NCBI GenBank assembly: GCA_002841995.1
Contig: PHBS01000003.1
Span: forward strand, 1 to 56,777
DNA length: 56,777 nt
Direction of reading: 5' to 3'
Origin: Chloroflexi bacterium HGW-Chloroflexi-8
Lineage (GTDB): Bacteria; Chloroflexota; Anaerolineae; Anaerolineales; Anaerolineaceae
The notes under the pieces were generated by a model. The model saw only the letters and a list, made by a program, of their open reading frames with translations. It was not told the DNA's origin and made no database searches. The position numbers and the translations under genes were made by a program. Each line of letters starts with the position of its first letter. The stretch's first letter is position 1. Of this stretch, positions 8,729 through 17,614 are shown piece by piece.

Positions 8729-9100
8729 CTATACGTGTTGATCTACGAGTATTGTGTTTCCATCCGGATCAACAATCATAAAAAATGCCGGACCGCTGGA
8801 TGTTTCGTCTGCTTCGGTAATCATTGTGATGCCTTGCTTTTTGAGTTGACGCTGCAATTCCCTTATATCTGTGAATTCTTCCATAGGCTGTGCATTGCTC
8901 GTCCATCCCGGATTGAAGGTAAGCAGATTCTTTTCAAACATTCCTTGAAACAGGCCAATCACAGCATTACCATTTTTCAAAATCAACCAATTTTGCAATT
9001 GATCACCCATGAAAGGTTTGAAACCCAGGTTTTCATAAAAGTGTTTTGAAACCGCGATATCTTTCACAACCAGGCTTAAAGAGAATGCTCCCAGTTCCAT
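8729..9100 (-). CDS. VOC superfamily (glyoxalase/bleomycin-resistance-like) protein
   Basis: A single VOC module of 123 residues shows the paired beta-alpha-beta-beta-beta pattern: 'FSLSLVVKDIAVSKHFYENLGF' (6-27) begins the first unit, 'WLILKNGNAVIGLFQ' closes it, and 'GITMITEADETSSGPAFFMIVDPDGNTILVDQH' forms the second half with the terminal 'DPDGN.I.. .Q' signature. Family members bind a metal ion and act as lyases, dioxygenases or antibiotic-sequestering proteins. The weakly conserved metal ligands here (for instance Gln or His near the C-terminal QH) do not identify the substrate. GGAGG lies seven bases before the ATG. It is an isolated single-gene unit, typical of mobile accessory VOC genes. 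Confidence 0.88.
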   Translation of the reverse strand: MELGAFSLSLVVKDIAVSKHFYENLGFKPFMGDQLQNWLILKNGNAVIGLFQGMFEKNLLTFNPGWTSNAQPMEEFTDIRELQRQLKKQGITMITEADETSSGPAFFMIVDPDGNTILVDQHV

Positions 9101-9489
9101 AAATGCCTCCGAAATTGTCTCTTAATTGGATATTATTTGATTGGAATTAACAATATCATTTAATTTTGAAACACTATTAAACTTGTTCCTATTTCCAAAT
9201 AGATCAACATATTAATGGATTCTTTAAATCGTTTTTGTATTCTAAAATTGATTGATTGTTTGAAGGAAGTATTTTTCCAACCTTAGAAGTCTGATTTTAT
9301 CATTTTGGAACACGTGTGATATATCGATGGATAAGGTTTTCAATTGAAACCATTGCCTTCAATTGACCCAATTTTTTGTTAAATTTGCCACGTAAAGCTA
9401 AAAAATCTTAATGACAGAAGAAAGTCAATATTTCGTTGGGCGAAATTGGATGCGGTATAATTTTCTTATTCACGAACAGGGATAGTAAC
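9101..9489. other. Intergenic region between divergent genes
   Basis: This AT-rich, gene-free stretch must hold the promoters of the minus-strand VOC gene and the plus-strand VF530 gene. TATAAT at 9456-9461, 28 bases before the ATG at 9490, is a likely -10 element; a matching -35 is not clear. The 13-mer TTATCATTTTGGA (about 9297) also occurs near 888. Confidence 0.45.
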
Positions 9490-9714
9490 ATGATTCCAAA
9501 CCCACAACCCAAAAATCCATTGCATGGTATTACGCTTGAAATGATCCTTACTTACCTCGTACAGCATTATGGCTGGGCTGAGTTATCGAGGCGGATTCCG
9601 ATTCGCTGCTTTTACAATGAGCCGAGCATCAAATCCAGTCTGATATTTCTTCGGCGAACACCCTGGGCGCGAAAAAGTGTTGAAGAACTTTATTTGAAAT
9701 CAATTTCAAAATAG
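9490..9714 (+). CDS. VF530 (DUF2132) family small DNA-binding-like protein
   Basis: The 74-residue product reads [29 protein letters not shown], then '[35 protein letters not shown]'. This is the complete VF530/DUF2132 signature: NPLHGxTLExIL near the start, then CF-x(3)-PSxKSSLxFLRxTPWAR. Family structures show a small helical fold proposed to bind DNA; the role is unknown. The frame runs upstream to a TTG at 9436, but conservation starts at the ATG and a CAGGGA element lies shortly before it. It is a stand-alone plus-strand gene converging with the lipoprotein gene at 9753-10232. Confidence 0.9.
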   Translation: MIPNPQPKNPLHGITLEMILTYLVQHYGWAELSRRIPIRCFYNEPSIKSSLIFLRRTPWARKSVEELYLKSISK

Positions 9715-9752
9715 AGTGAAAATCCATTCTCGTAAAACAAACTTTTGATTTC

Positions 9753-10232
9753 CTATTCATCCTTCGGATTTAGTTCTATTGGTGAATTTCCCGACCAAGA
9801 CAAGGTATAAGAATCGACGATAGGAACCCTAAAACCGAGCACAAATTCATCTTCAACCCATCCAGCCATTGTTGAAATAATTTGGAAATCACCTTCGCCT
9901 AAAACGTAAATCTGACCATTGCTATCCTGTATCATTTTTTGGAAATCTTCCAGCAAAAACTCACCAGGAACCAAATTCTTTCCATTTGGATCTGTTAAAA
10001 TGACAAGAAGAAACTTTTCTTCCGGTTGAGATTGTTGATTATTTACTTCATCAACCAGACGAGTAGAATTGATTACAAAGTCACCCATTGTTGTTTTCAA
10101 AACCTGTTGCACCGGTTCGGTTGTTTTTTCTTCTCCATTTACTGGCAAAGTAGATTTTGGGGCGCACGATGATGAATAAATTGCAAAAATTGCAATAACT
10201 ACGCTCAAAAATGCTTTCATAATTTGAAACAT
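9753..10232 (-). CDS. Predicted lipoprotein of unknown function
   Basis: From the ATG at 10232 the protein is 159 residues: a hydrophobic signal (MFQIMKAFLSVVIAIFAIY) ending in SSSC with Cys23 as likely lipid-attachment site, a low-complexity linker rich in T, E and P, and a beta-rich domain ('VLKTTMGDFVINSTRLVDEV', 'EKFLLVILTDPNGK', 'FVLGFRVPIVDSYTLSWSG') resembling the immunoglobulin-like fold of DUF4352-type proteins. AAAGGAT lies about nine bases upstream of this ATG; the longer frame to 10343 lacks a secretion signal at its start. The lipobox is imperfect, since position -3 is Ser. It is probably anchored on the outer face of the cytoplasmic membrane. Function unknown. Confidence 0.7.
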   Translation of the reverse strand: MFQIMKAFLSVVIAIFAIYSSSCAPKSTLPVNGEEKTTEPVQQVLKTTMGDFVINSTRLVDEVNNQQSQPEEKFLLVILTDPNGKNLVPGEFLLEDFQKMIQDSNGQIYVLGEGDFQIISTMAGWVEDEFVLGFRVPIVDSYTLSWSGNSPIELNPKDE

Positions 10233-10937
10233 GTTGGGATTGATCCTTTCATCAATTGAATTTCTCCAATATAGCATAAATAAAATGGTTCTTCTTGACG
10301 ATTGATCTACTGAAATCCTACAAAATCCCAACTTTACAAGCAACCCCTACCAAATTGTGGCGTTTTATATTAATCAAAATAAGATATCTAATTTACGAAA
10401 CATAAGTTATGCAATTTTGGCGTTAGCTTTTTAGAGACTTTAATTTGCTATTTTATCGCTCCCCAATAAGTAAAGACTTTGAGATCTGAGGTGCAATTTT
10501 CGTTGTAGGATGTCATTTACTCATTGATTAGATTCACATCTTTTATATATTGGAAATGGTTGGATATTCCTTTTCAAAACAAACTTTATTTTGTGTTATT
10601 TAAATATGATTTTATTCGCTTTGAGTCACATTCTGTTAACCTTGTCCTGAGACCAAGTTTCGGATATCCTGTCTTGTTGATTCTTGACTGCTTTGAATTA
10701 AACTAATCCAGTTAAGTCAGCACTCAATTATTTTCTGATGGAAAGCAAACCACCAACAACCACCCTCACACTTTTGTGCTTCTCAAACTATGCGAAATCG
10801 TATTTGCTTTATTCCGCAATGTGAAAGTGACTCTGGTAGCCCTGTTTCAGTTGGCAATTTTTCGGAATCTTGTCTAAATGATTCTCGAACAACAATGTTG
10901 CAGGATGAAAATTCAAGAAAATGTAAAACCACCAGAC
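10233..10937. other. Intergenic region, no supported gene
   Basis: About 700 AT-rich bases lie between the lipoprotein gene and the YwqK-like gene, both on the minus strand. Open frames at 10524-10706 and 10790-10987 (plus) lack ribosome binding sites and recognisable products. No repeat or terminator was identified. Confidence 0.4.
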
Positions 10938-11189
10938 CTACTTTTTTCTGCTTACTTTATATACATGACCCTGGTCGTCGTATGTAATCCACTCTCCGAC
11001 AGGATTACCTTTATCAAAATAACCGGATCGTTTTATCGTGCCATCCAGGCGGTACCATTCCCAATATCCCTCAGCAATTCCATCGATCGTTTTTCCTTTA
11101 GACCATATTGTTTTTCCATTGGCATGATACTTAATCGTAATGCCATCAATAATTTCGGTTTTCTTATCTGAAATGATTTTCTTTACCAT
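10938..11189 (-). CDS. Small MORN-like (YwqK-type) repeat protein
   Basis: The 83-residue protein contains MORN-type repeats of the YwqK/MORN_2 sort: 'IKYHANGKTIWSKGKTIDGIAEG', 'YWEWYRLDGTIKRSGYFDKG' and 'NPVGEWITYDDQGHVYKV', each with the Y-x-x-(D/N)-G pattern followed by a short strand. AAGGAGT lies about ten bases before the ATG. YwqK acts as antitoxin to the YwqJ deaminase in Bacillus, but short cytoplasmic proteins of this kind are widespread without a toxin, and no toxin-like gene adjoins this one. A scaffold or protein-binding role is as likely. It stands alone between long gene-free stretches. Confidence 0.75.
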   Translation of the reverse strand: MVKKIISDKKTEIIDGITIKYHANGKTIWSKGKTIDGIAEGYWEWYRLDGTIKRSGYFDKGNPVGEWITYDDQGHVYKVSRKK

Positions 11190-11687
11190 AGCAGTAGTTC
11201 ACTCCTTATTGTCGAGTACTTTTCATGATTATTCTTTTAATCATGCTATTTTTTGATACAAAACACTTATTTCGATTCCAAAACGAATAGTGTATGCTGA
11301 GTTTCAATTTTTTTTCAGTACTCGAAGTTTACAACTTTATCCAAGAAGTGCACAAGATGACACCTTATATCGCTTGAATAAATGTGTAATCGATAACTAA
11401 GAAAAGATCCCTCACTGGATTGATCACATGGCTGTTTTGTTTAATTCCTGCCGCAGCACAGTCCCGAACATTAACCCAGATTTACAACCCGGATGCAAAT
11501 AGTGAATGAAGTTACAGATCTGAGCGCTCATCCTCATAAAAGCTCATTGTTGCCAGGATTAAGGAGTAGAGGGAACTTAAAGCGATGCTTCAACGAATGC
11601 CCGAAGGTGGAGATGAATCTCACAAGTTGTTGAGTAACAAAGGAGTGGATGCTTTTTTAGCCCGTAATTTTTTTTATAGAAACGATC
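11190..11687. other. Intergenic region, possibly decayed sequence
   Basis: This is a 500-base stretch between two minus-strand genes. An open frame on the plus strand (about 11585-11944) runs into the antisense of the DUF4256 gene and is judged spurious. GC rises around 11440-11560 compared with the flanks, which could mark a gene remnant, but no family was recognised. Confidence 0.35.
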
Positions 11688-12260
11688 CTAAACCCTTAGC
11701 GAACCACGGAACCCCCGGGAGCCATAATAAGATTCTGCTCCGTTGTGATACACAAAGACATGGTCGTAGCGCCGATCGGCAAAGATGGCACCACCAAGTT
11801 TCCTTATTTCAGCTGGAGTCTCCAACCAGCTCGACGTTTTCAAATCGAATTTTCCAAGTTTCTGCAACTGTCGATATTGATCTTCTGTTAAAATTTCGAT
11901 TCCCATCACTTTTGCCATACCCACTGCTGATTCCTTTGGTTTAAACTCTTTCCTGGATTCCAGAGCTTCCTGGTCGTAACAAATATTTCTGCGCTCTTTA
12001 GGGGTTTCTACTGAACAATCATAAAAAATGTACTCACTTGTCTTTTCATCATAACCAACAACATCTGGTTCACCGCCTGTCGTTTCCATTTCATTGAGGG
12101 ACCAAAGTTTTTCAAGACTGGTCTCCAGTTTTGCAAGTACTTTTGCCCATTCAAGATCTTTGTGACGGCTCATGTTTTTCTCGAAACGGGCTTTTAGTAC
12201 TTTAAGCAGATCTTCCTGTTGTTTAGATGACAAATCCTTTTTAGTGGTAATAGATGACAT
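11688..12260 (-). CDS. DUF4256 family protein
   Basis: The 190-residue protein fits DUF4256 over its full length: 'LLKVLKARFEKNMSRHKDLEW' (18-38), 'LWSLNEMETTGGEPDVVGYD' (52-71), 'YIFYDCSVETPKERRNICYD' (77-96), and the C-terminal 'DLKTSSWLETPAEIRKLGG' and 'VFVYHNGAESYYGSRGFRG' blocks. The family consists of cytoplasmic proteins of about 185-190 residues with no known activity; conserved acidic and aromatic residues suggest an enzyme or a binding protein. AGGAG precedes the ATG by ten bases. Its 5' end faces the LuxR-DUF805 gene, so the two may share a divergent control region. Assignment to the family is firm; function is open. Confidence 0.88.
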   Translation of the reverse strand: MSSITTKKDLSSKQQEDLLKVLKARFEKNMSRHKDLEWAKVLAKLETSLEKLWSLNEMETTGGEPDVVGYDEKTSEYIFYDCSVETPKERRNICYDQEALESRKEFKPKESAVGMAKVMGIEILTEDQYRQLQKLGKFDLKTSSWLETPAEIRKLGGAIFADRRYDHVFVYHNGAESYYGSRGFRGSLRV

Positions 12261-12637
12261 ATTTTTATATTTTCTCCTGGGTTTAGGTGATTCCAGTGAA
12301 TAATTACCTGAATCGATTTAAATGGTTCATCAATCGTATTTATATCTGTTTATAATTCCTTTTCCTTCTTTGGTTTAGGTTTTTCAACAAAAGATTTCCG
12401 ATTTTTAACCATCACGATAAACTTCTTCCAGAATTGGGAAGTGACTCATAATTATATTCAATTTGTTTAAATCGCGTTCTGGCATTTTGAGGAATGAGTT
12501 CATATTCGTGAATTTGACTCTGTCCATATTTGATATTGGAGTGAGGGAATAACTTTTTTCTTGAATTTTGATCAACATTGTTTATTATGTTTGAAATAAG
12601 AAAATTCTAAATTTGAACGAAGGAATTAAATCACAAA
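12261..12637. promoter_or_regulatory. Divergent control region with a candidate plus-strand promoter
   Basis: This region separates the divergent DUF4256 and LuxR-DUF805 genes. TTGAAT (12561-12566) and TATTAT (12583-12588), 16 bases apart, form a plausible sigma-70 promoter 50 bases before the ATG at 12638. No operator palindrome was found. Confidence 0.35.
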
Positions 12638-13312
12638 ATGGATCCAATAAATGGTTTGAGCAACCGTGAACAGGACGTGGTAAAACTTCTAATGGAAGGC
12701 AAAAGCAATAAACTGATTGCTTCAGCGCTTTATATTACCGAAAATACGGTTGAATTTCATCTAAAAAATATCTATTCCAAGCTTCAAGTAAATTCCAGAA
12801 CTGAATTGATTATAAAACTGGGGAATTCCGTAGTTGCAGATAAAAATGAAATCGATGAAACTAAGAATAACCGAATTCTTGCGAATTGGTTTTCTTCTCT
12901 GAAAAAAGCAATCTCTGGAATAAGCAAGGAGTTAAAAATGGAAAATGTTATCAATGGAGCAACCAACAATGAGGATATCCCAATGACCTTCTTTGAATCA
13001 ATTCTCGTATGTTTCAAAAAGTATGCGGAATTCAATGGACGAGCATCACGCCCAGAGTTCTGGTGGTTTGCGCTGTTCATTACTTTAGTTACCTCAGCGC
13101 TTGTTTATATAAGCGAGACATTAGGCAGTGTATTCCTGATTGCAACCCTACTTCCGTTATTGGCAGTAGGAACTCGTCGATTGCGTGACACGGGTAAAAG
13201 CGGTTGGTGGCAGCTTTTCCTGTTGGTTCCAGTTGGTGGTTTGGTTATACTCGGGTTTTTGTGGGCAGAACCGACCTTGAGTCCGCAATTGGATGTTACG
13301 CCCACGGAGTGA
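12638..13312 (+). CDS. LuxR-type HTH fused to DUF805 membrane domain
   Basis: Residues about 4-65 form a LuxR/GerE helix-turn-helix: 'GLSNREQDVVKLLMEGKSNK', then 'IASALYITENTVEFHLKNIY' and 'SKLQVNSRTELI', with every usual core position filled. After a polar linker (about 66-118) comes a DUF805 membrane domain: 'FKKYAEFNGRASRPEFWWF' (about 129-147), three membrane helices and 'VGTRRLRDTGKSGWWQLF', the two conserved DUF805 blocks. LuxR domains usually sit at the C-terminus behind a sensor, and DUF805 proteins usually stand alone. Here the order is DNA-binding first, membrane second, giving a one-component membrane-tethered regulator. AAGGA precedes the ATG. An internal ATG (about 12938) in a MENVINGATN context could allow separate DUF805 production. 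The signal sensed is unknown. Confidence 0.85.
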   Translation: MDPINGLSNREQDVVKLLMEGKSNKLIASALYITENTVEFHLKNIYSKLQVNSRTELIIKLGNSVVADKNEIDETKNNRILANWFSSLKKAISGISKELKMENVINGATNNEDIPMTFFESILVCFKKYAEFNGRASRPEFWWFALFITLVTSALVYISETLGSVFLIATLLPLLAVGTRRLRDTGKSGWWQLFLLVPVGGLVILGFLWAEPTLSPQLDVTPTE

Positions 13313-13343
13313 CCGACTGCATATTAAATATTTATCTCATTTC

Positions 13344-13394
13344 CTTATCTTTTGAATCAGTTCAATGAGACTGACGATAAGAAAAGGATTTTTT
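13344..13394 (+). terminator. Possible terminator after LuxR-DUF805
   Basis: CTTATC (13344-13349) pairs with GATAAG (13376-13381) and TCAG with CTGA inside it, giving an interrupted stem followed by AAAAGG and six T (13389-13394). The stem is imperfect, so confidence is limited. Confidence 0.4.
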
Positions 13395-13551
13395 AATTTA
13401 GATATCCCCCTCCAGGATTTTCCAATTACCAACTGTTCGTATGCATGCTTTGGAAATTGGGGAATGTAGATACGATGTTCAACCTTTAATTTGATAATCT
13501 CCAACCAATACAATATATTTTGTAGATACAAATGATTTGGAGATGCTCGAG

Positions 13552-13743
13552 ATGATAAAGATTTTTTTGAATATCGTTGCTGTTTTGCTGATTTTAGGCG
13601 GGGGAGTCTGGTTCCTTCAAGGGATCAACGTCCTTCCCGGAAGTTTTATGACCGGACAACCGCAATGGGCGCTTTATGGCGGAATTTCTATTATTGTTGG
13701 AATTATATTGCTCGTTATCGCCAGACGGCGCAAAGCTTCCTGA
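13552..13743 (+). CDS. Small two-helix membrane protein ('GINVLPGSFM' family)
   Basis: The 63-residue protein has a first hydrophobic helix, the block 'WFLQGINVLPGSFMTGQPQWALYGG' and a second helix ending in RRRK. This compact arrangement is a widely distributed bacterial family in which the loop GxNxLPGSFMTGxxxWAxxG is strongly conserved; its role is unknown. The frame opens at a TTG (13537) with an ATG at 13543, but GGAG at 13538-13541 lies eight bases before the ATG at 13552, so that start is preferred. Positive residues at the end suggest both termini are cytoplasmic. It precedes the PPOX gene by 100 bases on the same strand. Confidence 0.8.
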   Translation: MIKIFLNIVAVLLILGGGVWFLQGINVLPGSFMTGQPQWALYGGISIIVGIILLVIARRRKAS

Positions 13744-13843
13744 TTCGAAACGAAATTTCTGGCCCCAACGGAAACAAAACAGTTTTACGTATTTCATCTG
13801 GCAAGTCTTGCCATTAACCTAAACAAAGGACATTGAATACATT

Positions 13844-14260
13844 ATGCAAAATCGCAAAAAAATGACCATTGAAGATATACGAGCATTTTTGGATGTAGCC
13901 CGTATCGCATACCTAACTACCATTGATAACCAGGGTTATCCACACACTGTCCCGGTCTGGTTCTCGCCGGATAATGGCACTTTGATCTTTAATTCCGGAA
14001 AAAACCGTGCCCGGCTAACGCATATCCAGGCAAATTCCAAAATCGCAGTAACCATTGGTGGAAATTTCGGCGACTCCGAGGGCTATTTAATCAAAGGTGA
14101 AGCCACAATCGAAGCAGATCCCTCTTATTTGAATACTAAGCTAATCGCTCGACGTTATATCCAGGACGAAAATGCCTTCAATGGATTTTTGAAAAGCGTG
14201 GAACAGGAAGAGCGGATTATTCTGCGTTTGACTCCCTATAAAGTTATTCGGGTCCGGTGA
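13844..14260 (+). CDS. PPOX-class flavin/F420-dependent oxidoreductase-like protein
   Basis: The 138-residue protein has the split-barrel fold of pyridoxamine 5'-phosphate oxidase-like proteins: 'ARIAYLTTIDNQGYPHTVPVWF' (22-43) is the first strand pair, 'LIFNSGKNRARLTHIQANSKIAVTIGG' the cofactor-phosphate contact region with the basic K-x-R, and 'GYLIKGEATIEADPSYL' the following strand. Such proteins bind FMN, F420 or haem-type cofactors and reduce small molecules; short forms like this are common in Actinobacteria and Chloroflexota. AAAGGA lies upstream, slightly far from the ATG; a second ATG six codons in (MTIEDI) is possible. It lies 50 bases before a FrnE-like gene and is probably co-transcribed. 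Cofactor choice cannot be read from sequence. Confidence 0.82.
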   Translation: MQNRKKMTIEDIRAFLDVARIAYLTTIDNQGYPHTVPVWFSPDNGTLIFNSGKNRARLTHIQANSKIAVTIGGNFGDSEGYLIKGEATIEADPSYLNTKLIARRYIQDENAFNGFLKSVEQEERIILRLTPYKVIRVR

Positions 14261-14310
14261 GCGGAACACAATAAACATTTCAAGTATGATTATGCCTACA
14301 TGGAGAAACC

Positions 14311-14970
14311 ATGATTGTAGAAATTTGGTCTGATATTGCCTGCCCCTGGTGTTACATTGGTCGGCGCAGGTTTGAGAATGCGTTAGCTTCCTTTGAGCAC
14401 CGGGATCAGGTAAAGGTGATTTGGCGCAGTTTTGAGCTGGACCCAAATGCACCCCGCGATTATGCTGGGAGTGTCAATGATCTTTTGGCTGAACGCTATG
14501 GCATGACCCGTGAACGAGCAGAGCGTGTCAATCAACAAGTGACCGAACTGGCCGCAGTCGAGGGTCTCGAATATCACATGAACCGTGCACATCCGGTCAA
14601 TTCTCTGGATGCGCACCGTTTAATTCACCTGGCTGCCCAACATAACCTTCAAAGTGAAATGAAAGAACGCCTTCAAAAAGCCTATTTTACCGAAGGTGCC
14701 GTAGTCAGTGATGTAGAAACACTGGTCCGTTTAGCAGTTGAAGTAGGGCTAAATGCCGATGAAACCCACCAAATGCTGACTGGTGATTCTTATCATGATG
14801 CAGTTCGAGCGGACCAACACCGTGCACAGCAGATAGGCATCCATGGCGTTCCATTTTTTCTCCTGGATGGAAAATATGCGGTTTCAGGTGCACAACCGAC
14901 TGAGATCTTCACAACTGCCTTGCAACGAGCCTGGGCAGATGCTATTCTGGAAAATTCGTCTGAGAATTAA
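14311..14970 (+). CDS. frnE: FrnE-like DsbA-family oxidoreductase
   Basis: The 219-residue protein begins MIVEIWSDIACPWCYIGRRRF, giving the thioredoxin-fold CPWC active site (Cys11, Cys14) typical of the FrnE/DsbA cytoplasmic branch. 'YHMNRAHPVNSLDAHRLIHLA' (88-108) is the family's helical insertion, and 'GIHGVPFFLLDGKYAVSGAQP' (about 176-196) contains the cis-proline (VP) beside the active site and the final SGAQ block. FrnE proteins catalyse disulfide exchange or isomerisation and in Deinococcus protect against oxidative stress. There is no signal peptide, so it acts in the cytoplasm. GGAGAAACC precedes the ATG. It follows the PPOX gene and converges with the aldo/keto reductase gene. Confidence 0.9.
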   Translation: MIVEIWSDIACPWCYIGRRRFENALASFEHRDQVKVIWRSFELDPNAPRDYAGSVNDLLAERYGMTRERAERVNQQVTELAAVEGLEYHMNRAHPVNSLDAHRLIHLAAQHNLQSEMKERLQKAYFTEGAVVSDVETLVRLAVEVGLNADETHQMLTGDSYHDAVRADQHRAQQIGIHGVPFFLLDGKYAVSGAQPTEIFTTALQRAWADAILENSSEN

Positions 14971-15038
14971 ACGCATCCATTATTACCAAAGTAACACCTG
15001 GTTTTCAGAATCTGTTAAATGCTTACTTGATGCAACAT

Positions 15039-15863
15039 TTAATTGAAGACACTGGCAGAGAGCTGTTCCATTTCGTCTGCGTTCAAGATGATATCCGCGG
15101 CACTCAGATTTTCCGCCTGATGCTGTGGGTTGGCTGACATCGGGATTGTGATAACCCTTGGCTGCATCACCAGCCAGGCCAGGGCAATTTGCTCTGGTGT
15201 CACCTTTCGATCGTTGGCAATCTTGCGCAATGTCGCATTGCTCTTGATATTCCGCCGTTTGACCGGCGAGTAAGCGGTCAACAATATTTCATTTTGCTGG
15301 CAATATTCCAACACACCGTTTTTAACATATTCTTGATCCGGAACACTGAAGGAGACCTGATTGGTAAGCAAAGGTGTCTCGCTTAACACGATTGCCTGTT
15401 TGAGAAGCTTCAGATTGAAATTACTCACTCCCAGAAAGCGCACCTTACCAGACTGAACCAATTGGTTAAGTGCTTTGAAACTCTCTTCCAATTTAATCGA
15501 ATGAGATGGCCAATGGATTAAATATAAATCGAGATAATCCATACCCAAGCGACACAGACTATTGTCACAACTTTTTAATACATCGTCATAATGCAAATGT
15601 TCCGGTGAAACTTTGGAGGTGATAAAAAGATCCGCTCTTCTGACTCCTTTTTCTCGAATTACTCTGCCCAGTAATTCCTCCGAGTGGCCATTTGCATAGC
15701 TTTCGGCGGTATCGAAGTGGGTGTAACCCAGGTCGAGTGCCGAGTGCAGCGCTGTCATCGAGCGCTGATCCCAGGCTGGTTCAGGAGTACTCATCCCGCC
15801 GATTGACCAGCATCCAAACCCAATTTTTGGTATTTGTAGATTCCGTATGGTTTCGTATCGCAT
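15039..15863 (-). CDS. Aldo/keto reductase
   Basis: The 274-residue protein has the full aldo/keto reductase barrel. The catalytic tetrad is visible: Asp near 50 in 'YTHFDTAESYANGHSEELLG' with Tyr five residues later, Lys in 'LFITSKVSPEH' near 84, and His in 'YLDLYLIHWPSH' near 118. The cofactor part shows 'VRFLGVSNFNLKLL', 'TNQVSFSV' and the NADPH-binding 'PRVITIPMSANPQHQAENLSA'. These enzymes reduce aldehydes and ketones with NADPH. A GAGG element lies before the ATG. The gene is transcribed toward FrnE and is divergent from the P450 gene across 520 bases. Substrate is unknown; a link with the P450 is possible but not shown. Confidence 0.9.
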   Translation of the reverse strand: MRYETIRNLQIPKIGFGCWSIGGMSTPEPAWDQRSMTALHSALDLGYTHFDTAESYANGHSEELLGRVIREKGVRRADLFITSKVSPEHLHYDDVLKSCDNSLCRLGMDYLDLYLIHWPSHSIKLEESFKALNQLVQSGKVRFLGVSNFNLKLLKQAIVLSETPLLTNQVSFSVPDQEYVKNGVLEYCQQNEILLTAYSPVKRRNIKSNATLRKIANDRKVTPEQIALAWLVMQPRVITIPMSANPQHQAENLSAADIILNADEMEQLSASVFN

Positions 15864-16387
15864 GATTGAACCTCATTTCTTTTGAAATGGATGAAAACAA
15901 ACCCGCTCTTAACAAAATTAAGTCATTAATTGATGAGAATCTCGATCACCTGATTACTTCAAATCCTTCTTTTATTATATTTATCGTCCTGTATTTCCAA
16001 AATATCTGTGATGTGATTTTGAAATAAATCCAAAAATTAACATTGCAAACTTTATCTGGTAGGTTCTTTAAAAATTATGTTTTGAGAATATGTGGTTTTC
16101 TTCCAATTTATTCGTGCTAAGAATGTATATTTTGGGTCCTTTTGAACCGAACATTAAATTATCTACATTTGGATAATATGTTGTCGTTGTTATCGAACCG
16201 TGATGTGAACCGAAAATAAGGAAGCATTTATCACTGCAAGTTGCGAATAGATTCACAAATAACTTCTGCAAAATTTTGACGGCGGTTGTGCACAAATGCT
16301 AAGATTAGGTAGGCTGCCCGACGATTAGCGGAGCAGTGAAGTAAGCCGGAAGCAAAGCCCTTAATAAAACCATTTGGAGAAAAAACC
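15864..16387. other. Divergent intergenic region
   Basis: 520 bases separate the aldo/keto reductase and P450 genes and must contain both promoters. Open frames on the minus strand (16068-16431) look spurious. The last 90 bases before the P450 are richer in GC and end in TTGGAGAAAAAACC, its ribosome binding site. Confidence 0.4.
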
Positions 16388-17614
16388 ATGGAAATTGATG
16401 CCAGGAGCTGCCACGTACGTTTGAATCCCAAAGACCCTCAATTTTATCAGAACCCCTACCCGTATTATGAAAAAATCAGGGCAGAATCACCCATTTTTTA
16501 CTGGGAGGATTTCAAAGTCTGGTGCTTTGTGAACCACGCGGATGTCAATGCGGTGCTGCGCAACCGCAAGTTTGGCACCCAGATCGATCACCTGGGCAGC
16601 CGTGAAACGCTGGGACTACCATCAATCCCGGAACACACTAAAGTGTTCGCCGATATGGACAGTAATGGCATTCTTGGCATGGAACCGCCTCGCCATACGC
16701 AAATAAAGTCTTTAGTTCAAAAATCTTTTGTGGGACGCGAGATTGGCGGATTCAAACCCCGCATTGAAGAGCTGGCCCATCAACTGATTGATAACATTCA
16801 AAAACAAAAAAGCACAAACTTGCTCGAATCCTTTGCTACTCCAATTCCGATTACCATCATCACCGAGATGCTGGGCGTACCGACTGAAATGAGCGGGCAG
16901 TTACTGGCCTGGTCGCATGCCATGGTACGTATGTATCACCTCGGTCATTCACCGCAAGATGAAATAAATGCCGTCAAAGCTACCCTGGAATTCAGCGCAT
17001 ATTTACAAGAATATGTCGCTCTGCGCCGGTCTGATCCGCAGGATGACCTCATCACCGAATTGATTGAAGTTCAGGAAGAAGGCAGCAAACTGACGGAGGA
17101 AGAGTTAATTGCCAACTGCGTCTTATTGCTGAACGCCGGGCACGAAGCGACAGTAAATGTCATCGGCAACGGATTGTATGCCCTCCTCAAGCATCCGGAC
17201 CAATTGCAGCGCTTACGTGAAGAACCAGCATTAATAGAAAGTGCTGTTGAGGAATTGTTGCGATATGATACGCCCCTGCATTTTTTCAAACGCTGGGTGT
17301 TGGAAGACACAGAAATTGGCGGAAAATCCTTCCCCTTCAAAACGCAGGTGGCCGTGCTCTTAGGCGCTGCCAACCACGACCCGGCTGTTTTTGATCTACC
17401 CGACCAACTGGATATCACCCGCAAAAAGAATCCCCATATCTCATTTGGCGGAGGCATTCATTTCTGCGTTGGCGCTCCATTGGCTCGGCTCGAATTACAA
17501 ACCGTTATTCCAATCCTTTTGGAACGCCTGCCAAATCTGCGTCTCAAAACAGAACCGAGATTTGCTAACACCTACCATTTCCGCGCCCTCGAATCCCTTG
17601 TGGTGGAATATTAA
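16388..17614 (+). CDS. Cytochrome P450
   Basis: The 408-residue soluble bacterial P450 contains all signature elements: 'LLNAGHEATVNVIGN' (about 247-261), the I-helix oxygen-activation motif (A/G)GxxT with Glu-Ala-Thr; 'ESAVEELLRYDTPLHFFKR', with ExxR in the K helix; and 'ISFGGGIHFCVGAPLARLEL', the haem loop with the axial Cys near residue 360. Such enzymes insert oxygen using electrons from a ferredoxin and reductase, neither of which is encoded nearby. GGAG lies ten bases before the ATG. GC content is visibly higher than in the flanking stretches, hinting at a different history. Similar class I bacterial P450s act on terpenoids, fatty acids or aromatic compounds; the substrate here cannot be inferred. 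Confidence 0.95.
   Translation: MEIDARSCHVRLNPKDPQFYQNPYPYYEKIRAESPIFYWEDFKVWCFVNHADVNAVLRNRKFGTQIDHLGSRETLGLPSIPEHTKVFADMDSNGILGMEPPRHTQIKSLVQKSFVGREIGGFKPRIEELAHQLIDNIQKQKSTNLLESFATPIPITIITEMLGVPTEMSGQLLAWSHAMVRMYHLGHSPQDEINAVKATLEFSAYLQEYVALRRSDPQDDLITELIEVQEEGSKLTEEELIANCVLLLNAGHEATVNVIGNGLYALLKHPDQLQRLREEPALIESAVEELLRYDTPLHFFKRWVLEDTEIGGKSFPFKTQVAVLLGAANHDPAVFDLPDQLDITRKKNPHISFGGGIHFCVGAPLARLELQTVIPILLERLPNLRLKTEPRFANTYHFRALESLVVEY

Noticed and set aside
10938-11189. YwqK-like protein as antitoxin of a toxin-antitoxin pair
   Set aside because: No partner gene with toxin features lies next to it; flanks are long gene-free stretches.
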